Shown piece by piece: positions 18,213 to 26,599 of a stretch of DNA of 64,000 nt. This DNA comes from Simiduia agarivorans SA1 = DSM 21679 (GTDB lineage Bacteria; Pseudomonadota; Gammaproteobacteria; Pseudomonadales; Cellvibrionaceae): assembly GCF_000305785.2 (NCBI RefSeq), contig NC_018868.3, positions 3,828,270 to 3,892,269 on the forward strand. The letters are read 5' to 3'. Both the position numbers and the translations under genes were made by a program. A model generated the notes under the pieces. That model was not told where the DNA came from, did not search any database, and saw nothing but the letters and a program-made list of their open reading frames with translations. Position 1 is the first letter of the stretch, and each line of letters opens with the position of its first letter.

Positions 18213-18809
18213 TTAAATTTCGCTAGCACCGACCCTTTCTAGTGCTTTTCTGCACGCTTTTAGTGCCTGAAGGATGTATTTTTCGACACTCGACACTGAA
18301 ATTCCCATGTCCTGTGCAATTTCTGCATAGGAAAGTCCTTTAATACGGTGCAGCAGGAACGCCTGTCTGCACTTGAGCGGCAGTTTGCCGATGGCCCGCT
18401 CCATTTCATCCAGCTGTTGTTTGGCTCCCAGCAGACGCTCCGGCGTACAGTAGTCGGGTTGTGCGCCCGGCACCTCATAGTCAGCCAGCTGCCGGGTGAC
18501 TTCGCCTTGCAGGTAGTTGGAGTGCAGTTTTTCCCGCCGGATCTGGTCGATGGCCAGGTTTGATGCGGTCTGATAGAGGTAGGCTTTTGGATTATCCAGC
18601 TCACCCGCTTCAGCCAGACGCTGGATACGAATGAAGGCATTCTGGGCAATGTCTTCGGCGTCTTCTGCGCTTTTGAGTTTTTTGGTGAGGTAGCGCACCA
18701 GTCCGGTGGCATGGCTCTCAAACAACTGTTCCAGCTTGGATTTTCGGGATGGTGCCATGTAACGGGCTGTCTTTTTTCCAATCGGGTCCGTTGATGGGTT
18801 GCCGGCCAC
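18213..18809 (-). CDS. ECF-family RNA polymerase sigma factor (FecI-like)
   Basis: The 198-residue protein has sigma region 2 (LFESHATGLVRYLTKKL, AEDIAQNAFIRIQRL, AYLYQTASNLAIDQIRRE) and region 4 with its helix-turn-helix (LPLKCRQAFLLHRIKGLSY, EIAQDMGISVSSVEKYI), as in FecI-type factors. The GTG at 18809 gives this length; an in-frame ATG at 18758 would remove 17 non-conserved residues and is equally possible, as neither has a clear ribosome binding site. It should direct transcription of the linked receptor genes once FecR signals. It is the first gene of the minus-strand signalling set. Confidence 0.93.
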   Translation of the reverse strand: MAGNPSTDPIGKKTARYMAPSRKSKLEQLFESHATGLVRYLTKKLKSAEDAEDIAQNAFIRIQRLAEAGELDNPKAYLYQTASNLAIDQIRREKLHSNYLQGEVTRQLADYEVPGAQPDYCTPERLLGAKQQLDEMERAIGKLPLKCRQAFLLHRIKGLSYAEIAQDMGISVSSVEKYILQALKACRKALERVGASEI

Positions 18810-18835
18810 TGGGAGGGCGTTCAGGCAGGTAGGGT

Positions 18836-18844
18836 TTTATACCA
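18836..18844 (-). promoter_or_regulatory. Probable extended -10 promoter of the ECF sigma gene
   Basis: On the minus strand TGG TATAAA lies about 27 bases before the GTG start, giving a short leader. No good -35 is seen, consistent with an extended -10 sigma-70 promoter. Confidence 0.45.
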
Positions 18845-18970
18845 TAACGCCAATCACTAGGACAGTGCTTGCAAGGTTGCGTTACACTGCGCCTTCTTTT
18901 TTATTGTTGTTGATCAATGGGCTCCGCGCATTATCGGAGGTCTTGTCACGCGTTTATTCGGGGCGGTTGG

Positions 18971-19789
18971 ATGATAAATGCAGCATTTCATGTGTTGGCT
19001 TGGGGCTTGGTGATTGCACTGGTCTGGTCCAGCTGGTTCCGCGAGCCTGCGCCGGTCGAGCCGCCGTTCAGGGCGGTCGCACAGTTGGATGGTGGTTATT
19101 ACTTAATTGGTGCCCAGTCGGATGCGACCCCGCAATTTGGTTTGCTGAAATATGACCAGCAGGGCCTGGGCTTCCGGCGTCTGCTGTTGGAAGACTGGGA
19201 TCAACAGCTCACCGGTGAATTGCGCGCGCTTTGTGCCGTGCCGGGGTACGCGGGCGAAGTCATTGCGTTGCTGGGGTTGGCAGATCAGCGCAGCCGGCTG
19301 GTGCATTTGCAGATCAGGCGTTGGAGCGGTAATCCGAAAAGCGCCATATTGAGTGCTGTCGATATCGATCGTGGCAACGAATGGCGTAGCATGGCTTGTG
19401 GTGAAGCGAATCAGCAGTGGATGGCTATTGCCCTTTCCGGCCCGGGTGCGGATGGTGCGGCTGAGTTGCGTGGACGGTTACAGTTTGAGCCACTGGCGCT
19501 GGCGGATACCCGTGTGGTCGACAGCGCTGAGGCGGTGCCCAGCGCGCTATATCGTGCTGCCGACGGGGTGTGGCGCAGCTACCCGACAGCGACGGGGAGC
19601 CGGATTACATTTACCCCGACCAAAGGTGTTGAGCTACCGGCATATCGGGTAGACGGGTTTTCCATTGTCGGTCTGGCGGCGGGCGCAAAGCCTGACGAAG
19701 TCAGTTTTATCGCGGCCGACGAGGGCATGGGGAATCTCTGGCGACCATTGGGGCCATTTCCTCAGGCCGCCGACGGCTCAGCCAAGTAA
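18971..19789 (+). CDS. Hypothetical protein with one N-terminal membrane helix
   Basis: I do not recognise this gene. From the ATG at 18971 it encodes 272 residues. One hydrophobic helix (HVLAWGLVIALVWSSW, about residues 5-20) is followed by a soluble domain rich in beta-strand-like stretches (FRAVAQLDGGYYLIGAQSD, AGEVIALLGLADQRSRLVHLQ). This pattern could be a periplasmic beta-propeller or sandwich, but that is a guess. A longer frame from 18917 is possible; the later ATG puts the helix at the N-terminus. It converges on the HDOD gene and overlaps it by 12 bp tail to tail. Confidence 0.7.
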   Translation: MINAAFHVLAWGLVIALVWSSWFREPAPVEPPFRAVAQLDGGYYLIGAQSDATPQFGLLKYDQQGLGFRRLLLEDWDQQLTGELRALCAVPGYAGEVIALLGLADQRSRLVHLQIRRWSGNPKSAILSAVDIDRGNEWRSMACGEANQQWMAIALSGPGADGAAELRGRLQFEPLALADTRVVDSAEAVPSALYRAADGVWRSYPTATGSRITFTPTKGVELPAYRVDGFSIVGLAAGAKPDEVSFIAADEGMGNLWRPLGPFPQAADGSAK

Positions 19790-20599
19790 GGCGTCCATGT
19801 CGTCATCGAGCGCCTGGGTCTCATCCAGCGAGGCAATCAGCGCGTCCGCGTCGATATTGAGTGCGTGTGCCACATCGCGCGGGAATTCTTCGATCATGGC
19901 GTCGCGGTGCTCGCAGGCATTCAGGTTCAGGATGAAGTTGGCCAGATAGATGACGGCGGCATAGGGCGACGCGTCGGCGTTTGAGATGGGAGTCAGCTGA
20001 GCGCGAATGGCAATGACCATCTCATTCGGAAACTTCCAGCGCTCAGCCAAGGCGCTGCCGGCTTCGGTAAAGTCAAATCCCAGCTGATCAGATTGCCGCG
20101 CAGCACGTGCGCTGCTCTGCTGCTCCTGATGATCGATCGATTGAGCCTGCTCCGGCTTGAGCAGATGGATCAGCAGGCTGCCAACGTTATGCATCATGCC
20201 GCAAGTGAACGCCACCTCACGGTCCAGTTTGGCTTTGGGCGCCAGCCATTTGCACAGGCTCGCAACGGTGAAGCTGTTTTTCCAGAATTGCCTGAGGTCA
20301 AAATGCTCGGGCGCCTTAAAGGCAGACGTTAATCCCGATGCCAGCACCAGTGTTCGCAGGGCATTGAAGCCCAGCACCACCACAGCATCATTGACCGACC
20401 CGACTTTCCTGTTGCCGCCGAAGCGTGCGGAGTTTGCCATGCGCAGTACTTTGGCGGTGAGGGCCTGGTCGGCGGCGATTTTTTTGGCGATTTCATCGAT
20501 ATTCACATCTGGATCGCCAAAACTCTCGATCAGTTCCTGTACCACCTTGGGAATAGAGGGGAGTTGTTGAGCGTTATCTAGCAAGGACTGCAATGACAT
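19778..20599 (-). CDS. HDOD-domain signalling protein
   Basis: The 273-residue cytoplasmic protein is nearly all HDOD domain (LPSIPKVVQELIESFGDPDVNIDEIAKKIAADQAL, VLRMANSARFGG, VVLGFNALRTLVL). HDOD is a degenerate HD fold without hydrolase activity, found in bacterial signalling proteins. Here the HD position reads MMHNVG, so the metal-binding Asp is Asn, consistent with a binding rather than catalytic role. AGGAGG precedes the ATG. It sits head to head with the CHASE4-GGDEF gene, which suggests a link to c-di-GMP or related regulation. Confidence 0.92.
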   Translation of the reverse strand: MSLQSLLDNAQQLPSIPKVVQELIESFGDPDVNIDEIAKKIAADQALTAKVLRMANSARFGGNRKVGSVNDAVVVLGFNALRTLVLASGLTSAFKAPEHFDLRQFWKNSFTVASLCKWLAPKAKLDREVAFTCGMMHNVGSLLIHLLKPEQAQSIDHQEQQSSARAARQSDQLGFDFTEAGSALAERWKFPNEMVIAIRAQLTPISNADASPYAAVIYLANFILNLNACEHRDAMIEEFPRDVAHALNIDADALIASLDETQALDDDMDALLG

Positions 20600-20706
20600 A
20601 GTGACCTCCTGAACAATGTCTGTAGGTTAGTTAAGGTTTTCGGGCTTCGCCAAACAGGTTTGGCTCAGGCGGCTACACTTGCCTTTAAAGGCGCCGGGGA
20701 CACTAC

Positions 20707-22371
20707 ATGGGAGCAGGACAGTTACAAGCGGGTTACCAGTTGCGGCTCTGGGCTATTGCCCTGGGCGGCCTGGCCTTCAGCTTCCTGTTGATTGCTCAAC
20801 TGGCGGTGCGTTACTGGTTTCACGTGCCCGCCATGCAGCAACTGGTGGACGTGGCAGATCAGAAAGACCGGGCCAGGATCGAGTCATTTTTATCCAGCCA
20901 TATGGCGAGCCTGATCAGCCGGGCGTCAGACAATGCTGTCTGGGATGACGCCTACGATTTCGTGCAAAATCCCAACGAGCGGTTTATCGCGCGCAGTTTT
21001 GATGCGCGATCCCTGGCCGACAATGAAATCAGCGGCCTGGGTTACATCAATGCCGCGGGCAAGGTGCTCTGGTCGCTCGGTTATGACTGGGCGCAGCCGC
21101 ACGATGGCCGGCCTGCGCTGGATCACCTGCCCATGACTGATCCGCAATTGCTGGAGTATCTGCTGATTCCACCCCTGGTGCCGGAGCGCGATTCTTTCGA
21201 AACCCGCTCGGGTTATCTGGCTACATCCCGGGGGCCGTTAATGTATGCATCGGTGCCGGTATTGCCTACAAGTTTTGGCGATGGCACTCAGGCCAGTGTG
21301 GGCGTATTAGTGGTCTGGCAATGGTTGGATCAGGCATTCTGGCAGCGCGCTGCAGAAACCACCCAGCTCGAAGTGAGCGCCCGCTTTTTGCCCCGGCAGC
21401 TGGCCTCGCTTAGCCCCCCTTTTGAAGAGCTGCGGCCGGGAGCGCGCTCGGTGCGCAATCGCGACAATCAGCTTGCCTGGCTGCTTGAAGGACCTGCCGG
21501 CGCGTTGATGCTGGTGGTGCTGGAGTTGGGCAGCCCGCAATTTGATAGCGGTGTGATTTCAGATGCGTTATTGGTGGGGATGCTGGCTGCCGCCTTGCTA
21601 TTGCTGGTGCTGGGTACCTGTGTGCGGTATTGGTTGATACTTCCATTGATCAGCTTGCGTGGGCAAATGGAGGCGTTACAGCGCGAGGGCGATTACAGTC
21701 AGCGGCTCCAGGTCAACAGCTATGAAGAGCTGGAGGGACTGTCCGATCAATTCAATCAGTTGTTGGACGAGGTTCAGCGCCAGCAGGCCATGGCCCAGCG
21801 GCGCCAGGCCGAATTACAACTGGCGTCGATTTCGGATGGCCTGACCGGATTGGCAAATCGGCGTTACCTGGATCAATTCATGGACGAGAGTTGGGCGAGG
21901 GCCAAGCGCGACAGGATAAGTTTTTGCCTGCTGCTGGTGGATGTGGATTATTTCAAGGATTTTAACGACCACTACGGCCATGACGAAGGCGACCAGGTGC
22001 TGCGCAGCATTGCTCGGGTGTTACGTGAACATCAGCCCCCGCAAGATGCGATTGCCGCGCGCTATGGTGGCGAAGAGTTTTGTCTGATAGCGGTAGGGCT
22101 GGAAGTGTCAGAGTTTGAGGCTCTGTGCGATGGCCTCCGGCGAGGCATTCTGGGCCTGCACATTGCACATGCGAAATCTGAACTGGGTGTGGTGACGGCG
22201 AGCTTGGGCGCGGTGTTCATTGATGCTCAGGAGGTACGACTGCCGAATTTGTCGGGTCGCAACGCCTTGCGCACGATGTTCAAGGCTGCCGATAGCTGTC
22301 TGTATGAGTCCAAGCGGGCGGGACGCAATCAGGTACGGACCTGCGATTGGCGCGGCCTGAATGGCAGTTGA
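20707..22371 (+). CDS. Membrane diguanylate cyclase with CHASE4-HAMP-GGDEF
   Basis: The 554-residue protein has a first membrane helix (about 14-36), a periplasmic CHASE4-like sensor (about 40-275, with NAVWDDAYDFVQNPNERFI), a second helix (about 281-303), HAMP (about 304-357), and GGDEF (about 375-545). The active-site motif is intact as GGEEF (454-458) in RYGGEEF, with VDVDYFKDFNDHYGH for metal and GTP binding, so it should make c-di-GMP. At the place where the inhibitory RxxD would be, the sequence reads PQDA, so product inhibition is probably absent. The start ATG has GGGGA upstream. Confidence 0.92.
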   Translation: MGAGQLQAGYQLRLWAIALGGLAFSFLLIAQLAVRYWFHVPAMQQLVDVADQKDRARIESFLSSHMASLISRASDNAVWDDAYDFVQNPNERFIARSFDARSLADNEISGLGYINAAGKVLWSLGYDWAQPHDGRPALDHLPMTDPQLLEYLLIPPLVPERDSFETRSGYLATSRGPLMYASVPVLPTSFGDGTQASVGVLVVWQWLDQAFWQRAAETTQLEVSARFLPRQLASLSPPFEELRPGARSVRNRDNQLAWLLEGPAGALMLVVLELGSPQFDSGVISDALLVGMLAAALLLLVLGTCVRYWLILPLISLRGQMEALQREGDYSQRLQVNSYEELEGLSDQFNQLLDEVQRQQAMAQRRQAELQLASISDGLTGLANRRYLDQFMDESWARAKRDRISFCLLLVDVDYFKDFNDHYGHDEGDQVLRSIARVLREHQPPQDAIAARYGGEEFCLIAVGLEVSEFEALCDGLRRGILGLHIAHAKSELGVVTASLGAVFIDAQEVRLPNLSGRNALRTMFKAADSCLYESKRAGRNQVRTCDWRGLNGS

Positions 22372-22396
22372 TCAAATTCCACTCAAACTCAGCGCA

Positions 22397-22405
22397 TGCT
22401 ATACT
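22397..22405 (+). promoter_or_regulatory. Extended -10 promoter before rhlB
   Basis: TGC TATACT followed by CCGCCGCC is an extended -10 with a GC-rich discriminator, placing the transcript start about 25 bases before the proposed start codon. No clear -35 is seen. Confidence 0.5.
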
Positions 22406-22437
22406 CCGCCGCCTTAAATTCTGCTGAGTAGTTAGGT

Positions 22438-24018
22438 TTGATCGTAAAATTCATAAAAAATCTGGTGTCTAACGACAGCAGTGCCGGTACCAAGCCAGCT
22501 GCCGGCTCGGCTAAACGGCCCAAAAAAACGGCCAACAAGCACCAGGCGCAATCATCTCCTCAAGCCGGCGGCGCCAACGCGGCGGGCGGCGAGCGCAAAG
22601 GGCGGGGTAAGCGACGCAGCGGAAAACGCCGCGATTCCCAGGATTCCCGGCCAGACAACAAGCTTGCCCAAGCAACGAAAAAAGCCGATCAGGCACCGTG
22701 GGATCCTTCGCAATTTAAAGTTGCCCCAATGCCGGGTAAAACCCGTTTCCACGATCTCGACTTGCCCGATCCATTGCTGCACGCGATTGCAGATCTGGGC
22801 TTCGAGTATGCCTCACCGATTCAGGCGCAGTCCTTACCCTACGCGCTGAACGGCGATGACCTGGTGGGCAAGGCACAAACCGGTACGGGTAAGACCGCCG
22901 CCTTTTTGTTGGCCATCATTGATGAGTTACTCAATAACCCCATCGAAGGTGAACGCTTTGCCGGCGAGGCGCGGGCATTGATCATCGCCCCCACCCGGGA
23001 GCTGGTGATTCAGATTGCCGAAGACGCCAAGGCGCTGACCAAATACACCGACCTGACCGTGCATACCCTGGTGGGTGGTATGGATTACGGCAAGCAGCAA
23101 CAGCGGTTGCACAGCGAATTGGTGGATATTCTGGTGGCCACCCCCGGTCGTTTGATTGATTTCACCGGCAACCGCGATGTCTATCTGGACCATGTGGAAA
23201 TCCTGGTGCTGGACGAAGCCGACCGTATGCTCGACATGGGCTTTATCCCGCAGGTGCGGCGCATCATCCGTCAGACGCCACAAAAACACATGCGTCAGAC
23301 GTTGTTGTTTTCCGCCACTTTCACCGACGATGTGCTCAACCTTGCCAATCAGTGGACCATAGACCCGGTGCGGGTGGAGATTGAACCCGAATCGGTTGCC
23401 ACTGATACGGTCGAGCAGCACATTTACCTGGCCAGCACAGAAGAAAAATACACACTCCTGTATAACCTGTTGAAGCAGGACGAGGTCGAGAGCCTGATCG
23501 TGTTCGCCAACCGTCGCGACGAGTGCCGTCGGCTGCACGAACAATTGGAGGCACACGGCTTTAAAGCGGGACTTTTATCCGGTGAAGTGGCGCAGAACAA
23601 ACGCGTACGCACGCTGGATGCGTTCAAAACCGGTGAAATGGAAGTGCTGGTGGCCACCGACGTGGCCGGTCGCGGCATTCACATCGATGGCATCAGCCAC
23701 GTGGTGAACTTCACCCTGCCGGAAGAGCCGGAAGATTATGTGCACCGCATCGGTCGTACCGGCCGCGCCGGTCGCCATGGTGTATCGGTGAGCTTTGCCT
23801 GTGAAGACGATGCGTTCCGTTTAATGCCAATTGAAGAGCTGTTAGGCCAGAAGCTCAAGTGCGAGCAACCGCCCGAGGCTTTGTTGGCGCCTACACCAGA
23901 GCGCTTACCGCCCCAGCGTCGCAGCCGCAGTGGCGGCGGCCGCCCCGGTGGTGGCAGGCCAGGCGGGGGCCGTCGTCCGGGTGGACGATCGGGCGGTAGC
24001 CGCGGTCAGCGCCGCTAG
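22438..24018 (+). CDS. rhlB: ATP-dependent RNA helicase RhlB (DEAD-box)
   Basis: This 526-residue RNA helicase works in RNA turnover, often with RNase E. A basic, low-complexity N-terminal extension (about 90 residues, Lys/Arg/Gln/Pro rich) precedes the core [13 protein letters not shown]. Motifs are in order: AQTGTGKT (I), PTRELVIQ (Ia), DEAD (II), SAT (III) and HRIGRTGR (VI). The C-terminus is a Gly/Arg-rich tail ([11 protein letters not shown]), likely RNA-binding. The start is uncertain: a TTG at 22438 has only a weak GAG upstream, and the next in-frame ATG is near residue 97 and would delete the basic region. It is followed by a strong terminator. Confidence 0.9.
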   Translation: MIVKFIKNLVSNDSSAGTKPAAGSAKRPKKTANKHQAQSSPQAGGANAAGGERKGRGKRRSGKRRDSQDSRPDNKLAQATKKADQAPWDPSQFKVAPMPGKTRFHDLDLPDPLLHAIADLGFEYASPIQAQSLPYALNGDDLVGKAQTGTGKTAAFLLAIIDELLNNPIEGERFAGEARALIIAPTRELVIQIAEDAKALTKYTDLTVHTLVGGMDYGKQQQRLHSELVDILVATPGRLIDFTGNRDVYLDHVEILVLDEADRMLDMGFIPQVRRIIRQTPQKHMRQTLLFSATFTDDVLNLANQWTIDPVRVEIEPESVATDTVEQHIYLASTEEKYTLLYNLLKQDEVESLIVFANRRDECRRLHEQLEAHGFKAGLLSGEVAQNKRVRTLDAFKTGEMEVLVATDVAGRGIHIDGISHVVNFTLPEEPEDYVHRIGRTGRAGRHGVSVSFACEDDAFRLMPIEELLGQKLKCEQPPEALLAPTPERLPPQRRSRSGGGRPGGGRPGGGRRPGGRSGGSRGQRR

Positions 24019-24040
24019 CTCATCACTGCAAGAAATGACA

Positions 24041-24069
24041 AAAGCCCCGGTTTGACGCCGGGGCTTTTT
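24041..24069 (+). terminator. Intrinsic terminator after rhlB
   Basis: Stem AAAGCCCCGG / CCGGGGCTTT with a 7-base loop and a T run lies 22 bp after the rhlB stop. Confidence 0.9.
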
Positions 24070-24135
24070 CGTTATTGGGGCAGATGGGAGGATATTGACT
24101 AGACTGGAAACTAAGATTGCGTTCCGGTGAAACCC

Positions 24136-25404
24136 ATGGCAGCTAAAAAGCGGATTCTGGTAGTAGAGGACAGCCCCCTTGTGGCCAAGGTCGTGCGTCA
24201 TGTGGTGAATCACGATGCTGAGCTCGAGGCGGTTTACGCCGCCAGCCTCGCGGAGGCCAGAACTATTCTGGCGGCCGAGGCAGGCCAGCTGTTTGCTGCA
24301 CTCGCCGACCTGAACCTGCCCGACGCGCCCGATGGCGAAGTCGTGGATGTAATCCTGGATGCCGGTGTGCCCACCATTGTGCTCACAGGCAGTTATGACG
24401 AGGAGCGCAGGAAAAAAATCCTGGCCAAGGGTATTGTGGATTATGTGGTCAAGGAGGGGCGCTATTCCTATGAATATGCGTTGGGTGTAGTCAAGCGATT
24501 GGTGTCAAACCAATCGATTTCGGTGCTGGTGGTGGACGACTCGGATGTGTCCCGCACTTATATCAGCGAGTTATTACGGCGTCAGGGATTTCAGGTGCTG
24601 GCCGCTCAGAATGGCGTTGAGGCGATCAAGCTTTTGCTGGCCAACGACGCGATCCGGTTAATCATTACCGATTACCACATGCCAAAGATGGACGGTGTGG
24701 AATTGGTGAAGAATATCCGCCATAAATATGAAAAAAGTGATCTGGTGATTATTGGTCTGTCGGGCCAGGATCAGCCGTCTCTGTCGGCCAAATTCATCAA
24801 AAATGGCGCCAACGATTTCCTTAACAAGCCATTCAACTACGAAGAGTTCACCTGTCGCGTGCGTGCCAACGTGGAGTCGTTGGAGCTGATTCAGCAGATC
24901 AAGGAAGCCGCTTACCGGGACTATTTAACCGGCGCCTGGAATCGCCGTTACTTTTTCGAACAGGGAGAGGCGCTGTATCGGGAATGCGTTGAAACCCGGA
25001 AGCCGTTGGCTGCGGTGGTGTTGGATCTGGATCGGTTCAAGGCGGTAAACGATGAATACGGGCATGAGGCGGGTGATCAGGTGCTGTCGGTGGTTGCCCA
25101 GCAGTTGCATCAGGGGCTGAGCCGGTTTTTATTTGCCCGTGCCGGCGGCGAGGAGTTTGTCGCCCTGTTGCCGGGATTGGACAATGATCAGGCAGCCTCA
25201 CTGATTTCACGGTTGCGGCAAATGGTGGCGTCTCAACCGGTGGTGCTACCCTCAGGAGAAGAACTTTATGTCTCCTTCAGCGCGGGCGTAACAAACGACC
25301 TGCGCGATAGCCTTGATCACCAGCTGGCGCTGGCCGATGAATACCTTTACCGGGCCAAAGAGGCTGGCCGCAACATTGTCATTGGCGATGATGATGAGGA
25401 TTAG
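24136..25404 (+). CDS. Response regulator with two REC domains and GGDEF output
   Basis: The 422-residue soluble protein has REC1 (about 1-120: VVEDSPLV, ALADLNLPD, VLTGSY, VVKEG), REC2 (about 127-245: VVDDSDVS, ITDYHMPKMDG, GLSGQ, NKPF) and GGDEF (about 262-420: LDLDRFKAVNDEYGHEAGD, GGEEF at 337-341). Both receivers keep the acidic pocket, phospho-acceptor Asp and Lys. The site where the inhibitory RxxD would lie reads LSRF, so feedback control is likely lost. The ATG at 24136 fits GGTGA as ribosome binding site; a GTG at 24127 is also in frame. It overlaps the convergent cysZ end by 4 bp. The cognate histidine kinase is not in the window. Confidence 0.92.
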   Translation: MAAKKRILVVEDSPLVAKVVRHVVNHDAELEAVYAASLAEARTILAAEAGQLFAALADLNLPDAPDGEVVDVILDAGVPTIVLTGSYDEERRKKILAKGIVDYVVKEGRYSYEYALGVVKRLVSNQSISVLVVDDSDVSRTYISELLRRQGFQVLAAQNGVEAIKLLLANDAIRLIITDYHMPKMDGVELVKNIRHKYEKSDLVIIGLSGQDQPSLSAKFIKNGANDFLNKPFNYEEFTCRVRANVESLELIQQIKEAAYRDYLTGAWNRRYFFEQGEALYRECVETRKPLAAVVLDLDRFKAVNDEYGHEAGDQVLSVVAQQLHQGLSRFLFARAGGEEFVALLPGLDNDQAASLISRLRQMVASQPVVLPSGEELYVSFSAGVTNDLRDSLDHQLALADEYLYRAKEAGRNIVIGDDDED

Positions 25405-26174
25405 CGTTCCAGCAATCGGCTCGGATCAATGGGCTTGCCATTGATGTCTTTTAACCACAGCACGGTGGCGCCCGCCACCGCGATGGGCATGACAAAAATA
25501 TTCAGCACCGGCACCATGTTGCCCAGCATCACTAAGCCACCAAAACTGTAACAGCCGAGGGTTTGTGTGCCCAATTGGCTGCGCAGGGTTTTGAATGGGG
25601 TTTTGTGATTGTCGGCGGCATAGTCGGTGTATTGAATTGACATGCACCAGGCCCCCCAGAGGACGCCGATAATGGGTGCGAACAGTTGGATCAGCGGAAT
25701 AAACGCCAATACAAACATCAGCAGCAGAATCAGTATGCCGCGAGAAATGAAATACCAGAGTTTGAGCAGCTCGCGCAGCAGGGTTCTGGGAATCATCTTG
25801 TGTAGCGGTTCGGACGGCGGTGCCACGCCGGTCAGTTTGGCCTCCACGCGTTCCGCCAGCAGCCCGTTAAAGGGTGCGGCAATCAGGTTGGCAATAATGC
25901 CGAAGCTGTAGCCGTACACAAACACCATGAAAAACGCGGCCACAAACCACAGCAGACCGCTTAAAAAGCTGAGCCAGCTGGGCAGAAAATTCATCGCCCA
26001 ATCCACCACGTCGCCAAACTGATACAGCAGCCAGGCGGTGAGCACAAAAAACAACACCACGTTAATCACCAGTGGCACCAGCACAAACGGCCGCAATTCG
26101 GGGTGGCTGATCAGGCGCACACCCATGCCGAGAGCGGCGGGGCCGGAATCAAAGTTGCCGTTGAGTGCAAGCAT
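25401..26174 (-). CDS. cysZ: Sulfate transporter CysZ (EI24 family)
   Basis: This 257-residue inner-membrane sulfate permease supplies sulfate for cysteine synthesis. It has the CysZ pattern RLISHPELRPFVLVPLVINV at the N-terminus, then FGIIANLIAAPFNGLLAERVEAKLTG, which closely follows E. coli CysZ, and several membrane helices (about four). Length is as expected. It is the last gene before the convergent REC-REC-GGDEF gene and follows a PA4642-family gene on the same strand. The cysK gene is elsewhere in the window. Confidence 0.92.
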   Translation of the reverse strand: MLALNGNFDSGPAALGMGVRLISHPELRPFVLVPLVINVVLFFVLTAWLLYQFGDVVDWAMNFLPSWLSFLSGLLWFVAAFFMVFVYGYSFGIIANLIAAPFNGLLAERVEAKLTGVAPPSEPLHKMIPRTLLRELLKLWYFISRGILILLLMFVLAFIPLIQLFAPIIGVLWGAWCMSIQYTDYAADNHKTPFKTLRSQLGTQTLGCYSFGGLVMLGNMVPVLNIFVMPIAVAGATVLWLKDINGKPIDPSRLLER

Positions 26175-26209
26175 GGTGCTGTCCTTGTTTTGTGTCGGGC
26201 GAATCCGCG

Positions 26210-26506
26210 TTATTGGGCGCCAGCGGCGATCATCGCCTCAATGTAGTCTTCAGACTGGGCATGTTGACGCATTATGGCTAACAGGGTTAATCCGTCGGGG
26301 TTGGTGGCATTGATATCGCGACCGGCCTCCTTGAAAAAGCCCAGGAAGGTGGCGAAATTTTCCGCCACCATGCCGCGGTAGGCTTTTTCCAGACAATGAT
26401 AATCGGCATTGACGCCGGCCGGAGCCTGAAAATCCAGAAATGTTCTGACCTGAGCGTCCGAAAACACTTCGCCCAGCACTTTTTGTTTGTCTTTCTTGAG
26501 TGACAT
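26210..26506 (-). CDS. PA4642-family conserved protein
   Basis: This 98-residue protein of unknown function matches the pseudomonad family named after PA4642: it begins MSLKKDKQKVLGE and has AYRGMVAENFATFLGFF and GRDINATNPDGLTLL. The ATG at 26506 is preceded by AAAGGA at good spacing; a longer frame from 26536 adds ten residues that overlap the repeat element and is rejected. It is transcribed with cysZ. A repeat element lies just upstream. Confidence 0.8.
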   Translation of the reverse strand: MSLKKDKQKVLGEVFSDAQVRTFLDFQAPAGVNADYHCLEKAYRGMVAENFATFLGFFKEAGRDINATNPDGLTLLAIMRQHAQSEDYIEAMIAAGAQ

Positions 26507-26524
26507 TGAAATTCCTTTAAAAAA

Positions 26525-26594
26525 TGTAGGGTGCATTAAGCGCAGCGCAATGCACCAGCAGTGGTGGAATTCGCTGCGCTCATTCCACCCTACA
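26525..26594. repeat. 70-bp palindromic repeat, REP/MITE-like
   Basis: The element starts TGTAGGGTG and ends CACCCTACA. Each half carries an inner block around AGCGCAGCG / CGCTGCGCT, so the whole is an imperfect inverted repeat able to fold into a long hairpin. Similar GTAGGGTG-type repeats are scattered in many gammaproteobacterial genomes. It lies between PA4642-family gene and gatB, both minus strand, and could act as a terminator for gatB. I saw no second copy in the window. Confidence 0.75.
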
Positions 26595-26599
26595 GAGTC

